Shown piece by piece: positions 33,081 to 41,945 of a stretch of 49,179 nucleotides of DNA. The translations under genes were made by a program, and so were the position numbers. Below the pieces are notes generated by a model that ran no database searches, was not told the DNA's origin, and saw only the letters and a program-made list of their open reading frames with translations. How positions within the stretch are numbered: position 1 is the first letter of the stretch; each line of letters begins with the position of its first letter. The DNA is from CAMAUF01 sp046152925 (GTDB lineage Bacteria > Chloroflexota > Dehalococcoidia > Tepidiformales > Tepidiformaceae): the NCBI GenBank assembly GCA_046152925.1, contig JBJXFX010000014.1:1-49179 (forward strand), read 5' to 3'.

Positions 33081-33852
33081 CGGACAACACCCAGTCGACC
33101 TCTTGCCCGAGCTCGCCCTCGGCGTCCTCCCGCGGGCCGAAAGCGAACGCGTCGAAGCGCACCTGCGTGAATGCGAAACCTGCACCGCCGAATTCGACGA
33201 AATGGCCGCTGTCAGCAAGCTGCTGCCCTACGCGGTCGAAGAGTTCGGACCCGCTCCAGGCCTCATGGATGGGGTGTTCGCCCGGATCCGGGATGAACGC
33301 CCCACCGCCACCGTGCCGGCGGAAGAGGCGCAACCGATGCCGGCGAACGTCATCTCTTTCCGCCAACGACTCCCCCGATGGCGGTGGGTGGGTGCCGTCG
33401 CCGCATCGGCTGCAGCGCTCCTCGTCGCTGGCGCGGCCCTCGGCTTCGCCCTCGGCGATGAGCAGCCCGATGCCGCCGCGCCCCTTCAAGCGGCCGCCGT
33501 GCGCGCCGCTGCCGACGGCACGCTCCGCGTCGCCCGTTCCGAAAGCAACGGGATGCGCGCCTCGGTCGTCCAGGCCCCCCGCTCGCGCTCGGCCTACATC
33601 CAGGTCAGCGGCCTCCCCGCCGCGCCCGAAGGCAAGGCCTACCAGGCGTGGTTCAGCGAGGACGGCAAGACCTTCGAGCCCAGCGACGTCTTCCCCGATG
33701 GCGAGGGCGCCTGGGTCCCGGCGGAGGGCGAGGTCGCGGGCTACGCCGTCATGGGCGTCACCCTCGAAGACGAGGATGGCGCCACCTCGCCAACACTCCC
33801 CGGCGTCATCTTCATCGACCTTACGAAGTCGACCGCCATGCGTTGGCGCTGA
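33073..33852 (+). CDS. Anti-sigma factor (RskA-like, zinc-binding)
   Basis: The 259-residue membrane protein has an N-terminal zinc-binding anti-sigma motif H-L-R-E-C-E-T-C (H-x3-C-x2-C), one membrane helix (about 102-122) and an outer RskA-like domain (Y-I-Q-V-S-G-L-P-A-A-P-E-G-K-A-Y-Q-A-W). It should hold the sigma factor at the membrane until released by proteolysis. TTG 33073 overlaps the sigma gene's end and has a GGGGGTGA sequence upstream. Confidence 0.88.
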   Translation: MSNGQHPVDLLPELALGVLPRAESERVEAHLRECETCTAEFDEMAAVSKLLPYAVEEFGPAPGLMDGVFARIRDERPTATVPAEEAQPMPANVISFRQRLPRWRWVGAVAASAAALLVAGAALGFALGDEQPDAAAPLQAAAVRAAADGTLRVARSESNGMRASVVQAPRSRSAYIQVSGLPAAPEGKAYQAWFSEDGKTFEPSDVFPDGEGAWVPAEGEVAGYAVMGVTLEDEDGATSPTLPGVIFIDLTKSTAMRWR

Positions 33853-33860
33853 CGCTAGCC

Positions 33861-34472
33861 TTACTCGTCCCTTCGGACGACCGCCAGGATCGCCGCCGAG
33901 GCCTCGTCGATGGAAACCGCGTCCGTGTTCACCACGATGTCGTAATGCGTCGCCGTCTCTTCGTCGAGCTGATAGAACCGCCGGAAGAATTCCGCGCGGG
34001 CGTGGTCCGAGTCCTCCACCATCTTCCGCGCCTCAGAGGGCGGGACGCGGACGGCGCCGGCGACCCGCTGGACGCGCTGTGCCGGCGAAGCCGTCACCAG
34101 CACCCGCAACAGGCCAGGCGAGCCCGCGAGCGGGATGCTCGCGCCGTGCGCCACGATGACCACAAACTGCATCGACGCGGTCTCCTTGATCACATCGATC
34201 ACGAGCTGTTCGTAGCCGTCGGGGTTCGCCGGGACGCCTTCCGCCTCCTTGTGCGTCCGTGCGCGCCCGAGGCCGGCGACGATCCGGCTCAAAAGCCCCT
34301 TTCTCGCCTCGACTTGCGCGATCTGCTCTGATGACACACCCGCGACCGCCGCTGCGCGGTCCAGGATCTCGGTGTCGACGTAGCGGAACCCCAACTCGTC
34401 GGCGAGGCTCTCGCCGAGGTCTTCACCCCCAGCACCGAGGGTGCGCGAGATCGCAATCACGTTGTAACGCAT
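33861..34472 (-). CDS. Cytidylate-kinase-like protein
   Basis: The 203-residue protein has an N-terminal P-loop-like start I-A-I-S-R-T-L-G-A-G-G-E-D-L-G-E, a variant of Walker A lacking the classic G-K-S/T, as in the cytidylate-kinase-like family. It later has R-Y-V-D-T-E-I-L-D and a lid-like helix region. The exact substrate is not known. ATG 34472 is chosen because GGAG is correctly spaced; TTG 34484 is weaker. It ends 8 bases after the convergent anti-sigma gene. Confidence 0.82.
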   Translation of the reverse strand: MRYNVIAISRTLGAGGEDLGESLADELGFRYVDTEILDRAAAVAGVSSEQIAQVEARKGLLSRIVAGLGRARTHKEAEGVPANPDGYEQLVIDVIKETASMQFVVIVAHGASIPLAGSPGLLRVLVTASPAQRVQRVAGAVRVPPSEARKMVEDSDHARAEFFRRFYQLDEETATHYDIVVNTDAVSIDEASAAILAVVRRDE

Positions 34473-34602
34473 AGCAGGCTCCAAGCAACCGGATAGATAC
34501 CCCGATCATGCCACCTCGCGCACTGCCGGGCATCACCGGCGAGCGTGGAGAGCAAGTTGCTTCTGGTTCGCGTCTAATGCGACGGCGGGTCAGGCTAGCG
34601 CC

Positions 34603-35859
34603 GTGGCTGGCTGGCGCGGCGGCACGTTTGCGGCGTTCCAAAGCCGTTCCTTCACGATCCTCTGGTCGGGGGCGTTCCTCGCCTTCATCGCCTTCTTTAT
34701 GTCGACCGCAGTCCAGGCAGTTGTCGCCTTCGACCTCGCGGGGAACAACAAGGCCGTCGGCTTCGTCATCCTCGCGCAGGGGATCTCGCAGCTTCTCCTC
34801 GGCCCGTTCGGCGGCGCGCTGGCCGACCGCCTCTCCAAACGGATGGTGATCCTCGCCTGCCAGTCGATCATCACGGTCGCCTTCTTGGCGGCCGCCATCT
34901 TGGTCGCCACGGATACGATCACCGTCGCGCTCTTGGCGCTGTCGTCGTTCCTCATCGGGCTCGCGTTTTCGTTCCTCGGCCCGGCCCGCCAGGGCCTGCT
35001 CGTCGAATTCGTCGGCCCCGCCCGCCGCGGAAACGCGATTGCGCTCTCGCAGGTGGCGCTCAACGCCTCGCGAATCCTCGCGCCGTTCATCGCCGCGGCG
35101 GCGCTGGGCATCGGCGTCATCGGCGCGGCAGGCGCCTTTTTCATCATGACGGCGCTCTACGTCGCCGCCATGGCATGCACCATCGCACTGCCGGCCACCA
35201 AGCCCGCTTCGGCCAACCGCCCCGCGGTCCTCGGCGAAATCTGGAGCGGCATTCGCTACGTCGCACGTACGCCGCGCATCCGGGTCCTCGTGCCCTCCTA
35301 CATCCTCGTGATTATGTGCGGCTTCCCCTATGTCTCGGTCCTGCCCGGGCTCGTGAAGAACGAATTTGGGCGAGACGCCTCGCAGATCACCTGGCTCCTG
35401 ACCATCAACGCCGTCGGCGGCCTGGCTACCAGCCTCGCTGTCGCCTCGCTCGCGGACTCGCGCCGGGCGCCCGCCATCTACACCGGCATGTGTTTGGTGT
35501 TCGGGATCTCGCTCATCGTCCTCGGCCTCATGCCGAGCTACTGGCTCCTCTTCTTGCCGATGTTCGTCGTCGGCGCGGCTGGCGGCGGCTTTCAAACCTT
35601 AAACGGCGCGCTCGTCAGCCACCTCGCCGACCCTGCCTACTTCGGACGCGTTGTCTCGCTCACGTTCCTCGCCTTCGCATCATCGAGCGTCGTCGCCCTG
35701 CCCGTCGGGTCGATCGCCGACCACTTCGGCGAGCAACCGACGATTGCTGCCAGCGGCGTCGCCGTCTGCGCCTTGGTCATCGCCTTCGAGGTCCTCGGCC
35801 GCATGGTCGACCGGCGATCTGCCGCTCCCGACGCACCCCACCCCGTCAACGCTGGATAA
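34603..35859 (+). CDS. MFS exporter (MFS_3-like), first
   Basis: The 418-residue membrane protein has 12 predicted helices and the MFS loop motif G-G-A-L-A-D-R-L-S-K-R between helices 2 and 3. It belongs to the drug/siderophore exporter-like branch. Substrate unknown. Start GTG 34603; the upstream frame is closed. A second transporter of this kind lies at 40032. Confidence 0.88.
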   Translation: MAGWRGGTFAAFQSRSFTILWSGAFLAFIAFFMSTAVQAVVAFDLAGNNKAVGFVILAQGISQLLLGPFGGALADRLSKRMVILACQSIITVAFLAAAILVATDTITVALLALSSFLIGLAFSFLGPARQGLLVEFVGPARRGNAIALSQVALNASRILAPFIAAAALGIGVIGAAGAFFIMTALYVAAMACTIALPATKPASANRPAVLGEIWSGIRYVARTPRIRVLVPSYILVIMCGFPYVSVLPGLVKNEFGRDASQITWLLTINAVGGLATSLAVASLADSRRAPAIYTGMCLVFGISLIVLGLMPSYWLLFLPMFVVGAAGGGFQTLNGALVSHLADPAYFGRVVSLTFLAFASSSVVALPVGSIADHFGEQPTIAASGVAVCALVIAFEVLGRMVDRRSAAPDAPHPVNAG

Positions 35860-35936
35860 CAGGCCCTTCTGCGCCGCGACAACCGGGAGCGCGTCCTCCT
35901 CGCCCGCCACGCCAACGCCGCCTATCCTTCCGACCC

Positions 35937-37130
35937 ATGTGGCGAGCGGCGGGCATCACAGCAACGGCCTGGGTCGCAGGGGCGATTGCGCTTCGCGTCA
36001 CCCTCGCGCCCGCCCAAGTCTGCCCTGCCGTCACCGTCGATGGCGCCCGCGACAGCGCCTACGAAGCTGCTGCGTGGATCGAGCGCGCCCAGGCCGACGA
36101 CGGCTCCTACCTCTACGACTGGGACCGCGAAACCGGCGAACCAGTGCCTGGCTACAACAGCGTCCGCCACGCCGGCGTCACCATGTCGCTCTACCAGCTC
36201 GCCGCCGAGACCGGGGACCTCGCCCCGATTGCGCCCGCCGACCGCGGCCTTGCGTGGATGCAAGAGCGTCTCTTCCAACGCGATGGCTGGACGGCGATGG
36301 ATGTCCCCGGCGAGGGCGTCAAGCTCGGCGGGAACGCGCTCCTCCTCGCTGGCCTGGCCCAACGCCGCCTCGCCACCGGAGACGGCCAACACGACGACCT
36401 CATGCGCGCCGTTGCTCGCTTCCTCGTCGTCCTGCAGGGCCCCGATGGCAGCTTCAGCTCCCGCTGGCTCCCCGAAACAGGCCGCCCCAACACGGAGCGG
36501 TCGCTCTACGCCACCGGCGAGGCCTTTTGGGCGCTCGCCCTGATGCACCGGCTCTTCCCCGGCGAAGGCTGGGACGTCCCCGTGCGCGCCGTCGCGGACT
36601 ACCTCGCGCTCCACCGCGACGAGGTCGAAAACACGAAGTTCCCGCCGTGGGCGGACCAGTGGGCCGCCTACGGCTTCGCCGAGATGGCGCCGCTCCCCGG
36701 CCTCGCCCTGAGCGATGATCACGTCGCCTACGTCCGTTCGCTCGCCGACCGCTTCGGCTTCCTCATCCGCGCCGATTCCCAGCGGACCGACGGCGCCTGG
36801 TCGAAGCTCATCCACGGCCGTCGCGCCCGCGCGGCCGGCGCGGGCACCTGGGTCGAGGCGCTCGGCTCGCTCTGGCGCCTCAGCCAGGCCGACCCGCGCC
36901 TCGCCGGCCTCGCCCCCAAGCTCGCCGAGCGCGGCGCCTGCGGCGCTGGGATGCTCCGCGATCGCCAGATCACCGAGTCCGAGGCCGCCGGCAAGGAGCA
37001 CGCAGCTATCCTCGGGGGCGCCTGGTTCACGGAGGACCGCACCAGGATGGACGACCAGCAGCACGCCCTCTCAGCGCTCATCCGCGCCCGCGAACTGATC
37101 GCGGCGCACACAGGCAAGGCCAATGACTGA
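35937..37130 (+). CDS. Prenyltransferase/squalene-cyclase-fold protein
   Basis: The 397-residue protein has a hydrophobic start (M-W-R-A-A-G-I-T-A-T-A-W-V-A-G), perhaps a signal anchor, and repeated alpha-barrel motifs (Q-A-D-D-G-S-Y-L-Y-D-W, L-Q-G-P-D-G-S-F) of the prenyltransferase/squalene-oxidase repeat family. No clear catalytic Asp-rich box is present, so enzymatic function is unknown. ATG 35937 is chosen because the signal-like start follows and the longer frame overlaps the MFS gene. The end overlaps the MarC-like gene by 8 bases. Confidence 0.7.
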   Translation: MWRAAGITATAWVAGAIALRVTLAPAQVCPAVTVDGARDSAYEAAAWIERAQADDGSYLYDWDRETGEPVPGYNSVRHAGVTMSLYQLAAETGDLAPIAPADRGLAWMQERLFQRDGWTAMDVPGEGVKLGGNALLLAGLAQRRLATGDGQHDDLMRAVARFLVVLQGPDGSFSSRWLPETGRPNTERSLYATGEAFWALALMHRLFPGEGWDVPVRAVADYLALHRDEVENTKFPPWADQWAAYGFAEMAPLPGLALSDDHVAYVRSLADRFGFLIRADSQRTDGAWSKLIHGRRARAAGAGTWVEALGSLWRLSQADPRLAGLAPKLAERGACGAGMLRDRQITESEAAGKEHAAILGGAWFTEDRTRMDDQQHALSALIRARELIAAHTGKAND

Positions 37131-37665
37131 AACAGCCCAACTCATCGCCATCTTCATCGCCGCGGTCAACCCTGCGGCTGTCGCCCTGGCGGCCGGCCGC
37201 TTCGAACCACGGACGGCGCTGGCCGGCGGCCTCGGCGCGCTCGCGTTGCTCGCAGTCGCCGCGTTCGCAGCCGACGCCTTCCTCGATGCGCTCGACATCG
37301 AGCCGGAGACCTTCCGGATCGCCGCCGGCGTGGTGCTCTTGGCGAGCGGCGCCGTCGTCATCTGGCGCGCACGCGCGGGCGCGCTGGAGCCCGAAGGGTC
37401 GCCGCTCGCTCAGGCGCTCTCGCCCATCGCCTTCCCACTCCTCTTCAGCCCCGCCGTCGCCGCCGCCGCGCTCAGCTATGGCGCCGACGACGGCCCCGCG
37501 AAGACCATCCTGGCTGGCGCGATCGGGCTCATACTCGCCGTCGCCGGCCTCGCGCTTGGCCCGGGGCGCGCCCGCCCCGTGCTCGATGGCGTCGCCCGCC
37601 TGCTGGGCGCCCTGCTCGTCGCCGTCGCCGCCGGGCTCATCGTCGAAGGCGTCCGCGACATCTGA
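37123..37665 (+). CDS. MarC-like membrane protein
   Basis: The 180-residue protein has five to six membrane helices and near its start the motif A-A-V-N-P-A-A-V-A-L-A, like the N-P-x-G/A motif of MarC-type proteins. Function is unknown. ATG 37123 overlaps the end of the cyclase-fold gene, and surE follows after 32 bases. The three genes may form an operon. Confidence 0.7.
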   Translation: MTETAQLIAIFIAAVNPAAVALAAGRFEPRTALAGGLGALALLAVAAFAADAFLDALDIEPETFRIAAGVVLLASGAVVIWRARAGALEPEGSPLAQALSPIAFPLLFSPAVAAAALSYGADDGPAKTILAGAIGLILAVAGLALGPGRARPVLDGVARLLGALLVAVAAGLIVEGVRDI

Positions 37666-37697
37666 CCCGTTCTCGTTTGCACCTTACCATCGTCCGC

Positions 37698-38489
37698 ATG
37701 CCACGAACCCTGCTCATCACCAACGACGACGGCATCGATAGCACCGGCCTCTGGACCCTGGTTGAAGCGGCGGCCGCGACGGCTGACTACACCTATGTCG
37801 TGGCCCCCGCGACCAACCAGAGCGCCGTCGGCGGCGCCTTCACGCTCCATCGCGAGCTTCATTGGGAACAGGTCACGCCGCGCGTCGCTGGCGTCGAAGC
37901 GTGGACGGTCGACGGCACGCCCTCTGACTGCGTCGCCATCGCCCTCGGCAAAGTCGTCAGCCGGCCAATCGACGCCGTCCTCTCGGGGATCAACTTCGGC
38001 GCCAACGTCGGCCGCGACGTCCTCGCCAGCGGCACCGTGGGCGGCGCGATGCAGGGCCACCTTTCCGGTTACACCGCGATCGCCTTCTCTCAACCCGTGG
38101 GCGACCCCAAGGCCACCCAGGCCGACATCGATTGGTCGGTCTCGGCGGACATCGTCACCCAACTCTGCCAGGCGTTGGTCGATGGCACGGTCCGGCAGGG
38201 CAGCTTCCTCAACGTGAACGTCCCTCGCGTCCCCCGCGACCAGCTCGCCGGGATGTTGGTCACGCGCATGGGCCGGGCGAGCTACATCCGCCTGATGGAA
38301 CTTCGCGAAGCCGGGACCGGCGTCTTCGAGCGCGAAGCCGACCTCCACACCCACCCCGACCTCCCGCCTGGCACCGACATCTGGGCGCTGCTCCACAACT
38401 ACGTCTCAGTGACGCCCCTCCATAGCAACCTCACGGACCATCGCCTGATCGACGCGCTGGGAGACTCCCTGAACGCCGCCTGGGACTAA
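37698..38489 (+). CDS. surE: 5'/3'-nucleotidase SurE
   Basis: SurE removes phosphate from nucleotides and helps in stationary-phase survival. The 263-residue protein begins MPRTLLITNDDGIDSTGLWT, with the metal-binding D-D pair, and continues with V-V-A-P-A-T-N-Q-S-A-V-G and V-L-S-G-I-N-F-G-A-N-V-G. The length and motifs are normal. Start ATG 37698. Its TAA stop interlocks with the TAG of the convergent membrane gene (CTAA). Confidence 0.95.
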   Translation: MPRTLLITNDDGIDSTGLWTLVEAAAATADYTYVVAPATNQSAVGGAFTLHRELHWEQVTPRVAGVEAWTVDGTPSDCVAIALGKVVSRPIDAVLSGINFGANVGRDVLASGTVGGAMQGHLSGYTAIAFSQPVGDPKATQADIDWSVSADIVTQLCQALVDGTVRQGSFLNVNVPRVPRDQLAGMLVTRMGRASYIRLMELREAGTGVFEREADLHTHPDLPPGTDIWALLHNYVSVTPLHSNLTDHRLIDALGDSLNAAWD

Positions 38490-39949
38490 CTCGTGCCGTC
38501 CGGCGCCTGCCCGGGCCGGGGGATGCGCTCGATCTTCGAAACGTGCCAGAGCCGCGGCGAATGATGCACGCGGACCCATTCGCCGCGGCTACAGCCCTGC
38601 CCCGGCGGGGGGAACCACGCCACCGTCTCAGCCTCGCGACCGTTATCGACGGCGATGCGTCCGCCATACACCTTCACGACTTCGCCTTCGAGCACCCGGC
38701 TCCGGCCCACATCCAGGAACCCTCGGATGAGCCGAATGAACCCATCCACGCCCTTCGACCCCCAGAACGCCGCCGCGGCGAGGATGATCGCGAACATGAA
38801 GAGGACAAGATAGCGAAGGCCGTTGGCCCCCTCAACGTCGCCACCGGTCGATTCGTCGAAGTCGGTGAGGAGGTCGTAGACGCCCTCAACAACCGCGGCC
38901 ACCACATTCAGCGCGACGACGACGATCACGATCGTGAGGACGCTCCGCCAAAGCCCATCAAGGAACACCTTCCACGGCGGCTGACCAAAGCCGAACCGCG
39001 TCGGGTACTCCACCTTGATGCTGCGCCAGTGGCCCCGCGAGCGCGTCCAGGCGATTTCCGGGTCTTCCGGGACGACGGGCAGGCCCTCCACCGCGTCATG
39101 TGCGACACCGAGCGCCGCGGCGTACGCCATTTCGCGCCCAAGGACGGTAACGGCGGCAGGCCCGGCCTCCTCAAACGCCGCAGCGCGGTCGAGGTACTCC
39201 TTCACGCCGAGCCAGTGCGCACAGGCCGCGCGGCCAGCCGGCGTGTCGCGCAGGAAGTCGCCAACCTTGTAAAGCCCTGCCGTGAGGATGCCCCACGCGA
39301 TGGCGCTCATCCAGATCGGGTCCCAGCGCCCGTCGCGTTCGCCGGTCGTCGCATCGACGCTCTCACCGATCCGGGCAAGCGCGAACGCGAAGCCAATCAC
39401 CAGACAGGGCACGGCCAGCGTCGCCGAGAGCTGGATGACCTCGTCCCGGGTCCAGCGATTTCGGGCCAGGCCCCTCCGCTTCGCGTCGCTCGCGACCGAT
39501 TTCGCGAAGCTCTTCAGCCAACTCTCCGCGGACGCCCCGTGCTCCAGCCGCACGGCCTCGATCGGGGCCGAGCCGTTGGTAGCTCGAGACTTGACGAACC
39601 GGAAGACGCGTTCTTCGTAATCCGTCATCTCTGCGCGGTCGGGCTCACGGCGGACACGAAGGACCAGGTTGTCGCCCGCATAGAGTTCCACGCCGAGGTG
39701 GCCGCGCGCCGCGAGGTCCAGGATCGTCGCCTGCACCGCCGCCCCAGTCATCGACCAGCGGTGGACCAGCAAGTTGGCGACCGCGGGCGGCTCCGGCCGG
39801 AGCTCGCCGCTCACCGGGCCGGCGTCCGGCATCTTGGGGAACGCGGCGATCCAACGATAGGCAAGGAAGAGCGCCCAGGCCCCGGCGGCGACCAGCCCCA
39901 GATAGAGCACCGCGAGCGAGCCACCATCAAAACGGTCGAGTCCGGGCAT
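38486..39949 (-). CDS. DUF2207-like predicted membrane protein
   Basis: The 487-residue protein starts with a membrane helix, then has a cytosolic segment with L-D-L-A-A-R-G-H-L-G-V-E-L, a pattern seen in DUF2207-type proteins, and later two or more helices (about 180-225 and 350-400). A soluble C-terminal part follows. Function is unknown. Start ATG 39949. It ends interlocked with surE. Confidence 0.75.
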   Translation of the reverse strand: MPGLDRFDGGSLAVLYLGLVAAGAWALFLAYRWIAAFPKMPDAGPVSGELRPEPPAVANLLVHRWSMTGAAVQATILDLAARGHLGVELYAGDNLVLRVRREPDRAEMTDYEERVFRFVKSRATNGSAPIEAVRLEHGASAESWLKSFAKSVASDAKRRGLARNRWTRDEVIQLSATLAVPCLVIGFAFALARIGESVDATTGERDGRWDPIWMSAIAWGILTAGLYKVGDFLRDTPAGRAACAHWLGVKEYLDRAAAFEEAGPAAVTVLGREMAYAAALGVAHDAVEGLPVVPEDPEIAWTRSRGHWRSIKVEYPTRFGFGQPPWKVFLDGLWRSVLTIVIVVVALNVVAAVVEGVYDLLTDFDESTGGDVEGANGLRYLVLFMFAIILAAAAFWGSKGVDGFIRLIRGFLDVGRSRVLEGEVVKVYGGRIAVDNGREAETVAWFPPPGQGCSRGEWVRVHHSPRLWHVSKIERIPRPGQAPDGTS

Positions 39950-40031
39950 TGGCGGAGGATACGCGCGCAGTCATCCGGCGCAACTGGCCAGCCAGCCAGC
40001 GGATAGCTGTTCCCTCGCCTACAATCCGCCG

Positions 40032-41312
40032 GTGCCCGAAGACCGCAGCTTTTTCGCCCAGCGGCAGGCGGTCCGCGCGCTGCGCCACCGGGATTTCCGC
40101 TTTCTCCTCGCGGGGACAGCGTTGGTCGGACTCGTCTCTCCGGCGCAGTTCATCACCCAGACCTTCTGGGTCCAGGACGCCTTCCCCGAGCGCGATGTCC
40201 TGTACGTCTCGCTCATGGCCGGCTGCCGCGGCGTCGCCACCCTCCTCTTCAGTCTGATCGGCGGGGCCATCGCCGACCGCTTCGAACGTCGCCGCGTCCT
40301 CCTTGTCTGCGAGTCCGCCTCGTTCGCGCTCAACCTCGGCGTGGCCCTGCTCATGCTCACCACGCCGTTCGGGGAGGCGACCATTGCGGCCGTCGCGGCG
40401 CTCACCTTCTTCGCCGCCGGCAACCAGGCGATCGACATCCCAGCCCGGACGGCGAGCGTCCCGGCGATCGTCGGGATGGACGACCTCAGCAACGCCATCA
40501 GCCTCAACCAGATCGCGAACCAGGTGGCGATCCCGATCACCATCCCGCTCGCCTCGATCCTCAACTCGTACTTCGACCCAGGAGCGGTCTACGCGGGTTC
40601 GCTCGTCGCTTGGGCGGGGATCATCCCGCTGATCGCCGTGCTCCAATACCGCAGCCGTGGCGGAGCGACGCGCGGGAACATGCTCGTGAACATCCGCGAA
40701 GGGCTCCGCTACACGGCCGCCCACCAAACGCTGTTCGCCGTCTTCAGCCTCGTCTTTGTCATCCAGGTCATCGGCATGACTGGCCCGGGCAACCTCGGCG
40801 TCCTCTGGGTCACCGACGTGCTCGATGCCAGTCCCCGCGGTTTCGCCGCGATGGCGGTGGCCTGGGGCGGCGGCGCCGTGATCGGCGCAATGTTCTTCGC
40901 CCAGCGCCACGACCTCGCCGGCCGCGGGACGACGCTCTGCGGGACGGCGCTGCTCTTCGGCCTCTGCGCCCTCGTCTTTGCACACTCCCGCTGGCTCCCG
41001 CTCACCGGGCTGGCGAACCTCGGCATCGGCTTCGCCATCGCCGGCAACGCGGTCGCGGCCTCGTCACTCGTCCAGCACGCGGTCACTAACGACCTCCGCG
41101 GGCGGGTGATGGGCCTCTTCCCACTGATGAACGGCCTGAACATGGTCGCGACCGCGCCGATCGGCGCCCTCGCCCAGGTGGTTGGCCTCGAAGTCGTGAT
41201 GCCCGTGATCTGCTGGACGGCCCTCGCAGCCGGCGTGGCCATCATCGCCACCCAGCCCGCCCTCCGGACTCGCGGCCGCGTCGGCGAGGCGCCCGCGGTG
41301 GCGGGCCCTTAG
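40032..41312 (+). CDS. MFS exporter (MFS_3-like), second
   Basis: The 426-residue protein has 12 predicted helices, MFS motif G-G-A-I-A-D-R-F-E-R-R and helix 5 with N-A-I-S-L-N-Q-I-A-N-Q. It is related to the first exporter at 34603. Substrate unknown. Start GTG 40032 is 82 bases from the divergent membrane gene. A small hairpin (41330-41351) follows the stop without a T-tract. Confidence 0.88.
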   Translation: MPEDRSFFAQRQAVRALRHRDFRFLLAGTALVGLVSPAQFITQTFWVQDAFPERDVLYVSLMAGCRGVATLLFSLIGGAIADRFERRRVLLVCESASFALNLGVALLMLTTPFGEATIAAVAALTFFAAGNQAIDIPARTASVPAIVGMDDLSNAISLNQIANQVAIPITIPLASILNSYFDPGAVYAGSLVAWAGIIPLIAVLQYRSRGGATRGNMLVNIREGLRYTAAHQTLFAVFSLVFVIQVIGMTGPGNLGVLWVTDVLDASPRGFAAMAVAWGGGAVIGAMFFAQRHDLAGRGTTLCGTALLFGLCALVFAHSRWLPLTGLANLGIGFAIAGNAVAASSLVQHAVTNDLRGRVMGLFPLMNGLNMVATAPIGALAQVVGLEVVMPVICWTALAAGVAIIATQPALRTRGRVGEAPAVAGP

Positions 41313-41486
41313 CCGCACGAGTGGTGTCACGGAGCCGGCTTCGGCCCTCCGTCCACCGATCCCTCAATTCCCGCAGGGAACGGTGTCACAAGTGGACGCC
41401 GAGGCGACAGACGGTTGCATCGTGACCATTAGTCCACCGGGCCGATCCTGCACGAAGGGGGCAGGTAGGCCGTTTCTCCAGCTACG

Positions 41487-41936
41487 ATGCACAAGCTTAT
41501 CGCGGCTCACCTCCTCGTCGGGTTGTTCGCCTCCGCTGCCTTCGGCTGTGGTGGAGGGGCGGAGGACTCACCGGCACCGGCTCCTGTGCCAACCACGGCC
41601 GACACGAGCGAGCCAGCACTCACCATGGAACAAAGCGCCGAGCGGTTCTGCGCCGACCTGATCGCGGGCAACACGGCCGGGGTTATGGCAACCCTCACCG
41701 CCAACGCGTATCGGCTGGCCCAACCGCTCGATCGCTACTTCGCCGTGTTCACCCATCTCAACGGCGAACCACACTTGGAGGCTGCACCCGGCGGCCCGCC
41801 CGACGAACTGCTCATTGTGGTCCCAGCGGCAGAGGGAGCCCAAGTGGTGACCACCCGTTGGGTAATGTCCGGCGGCCGATGGCGGATCGGCTTCGTCGCA
41901 CTTGGGCCGTATCGCAGCTCGACGGGCGGGGGTTAG
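41487..41936 (+). CDS. Putative lipoprotein, unknown function
   Basis: The 149-residue protein has a signal peptide ending A-A-F-G-C (Cys21), a short Pro/Ala/Thr linker and a small domain with Q-S-A-E-R-F-C-A-D-L-I-A-G-N. The pattern of short helices and strands resembles an NTF2/SnoaL-like fold but this is uncertain. It ends 9 bases before the GGDEF-EAL gene and may be co-transcribed with it. Bases 41313-41486 hold two copies of GGTGTCAC but no recognised element. Confidence 0.7.
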   Translation: MHKLIAAHLLVGLFASAAFGCGGGAEDSPAPAPVPTTADTSEPALTMEQSAERFCADLIAGNTAGVMATLTANAYRLAQPLDRYFAVFTHLNGEPHLEAAPGGPPDELLIVVPAAEGAQVVTTRWVMSGGRWRIGFVALGPYRSSTGGG

Positions 41937-41945
41937 CCGGCAGCC

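Noticed and set aside
41313..41486. c-di-GMP riboswitch or insertion-sequence ends before the lipoprotein and GGDEF-EAL genes
   Set aside because: Two GGTGTCAC copies 59 bases apart and small dyads are present, but no riboswitch core, transposase remnant or target duplication could be recognised.
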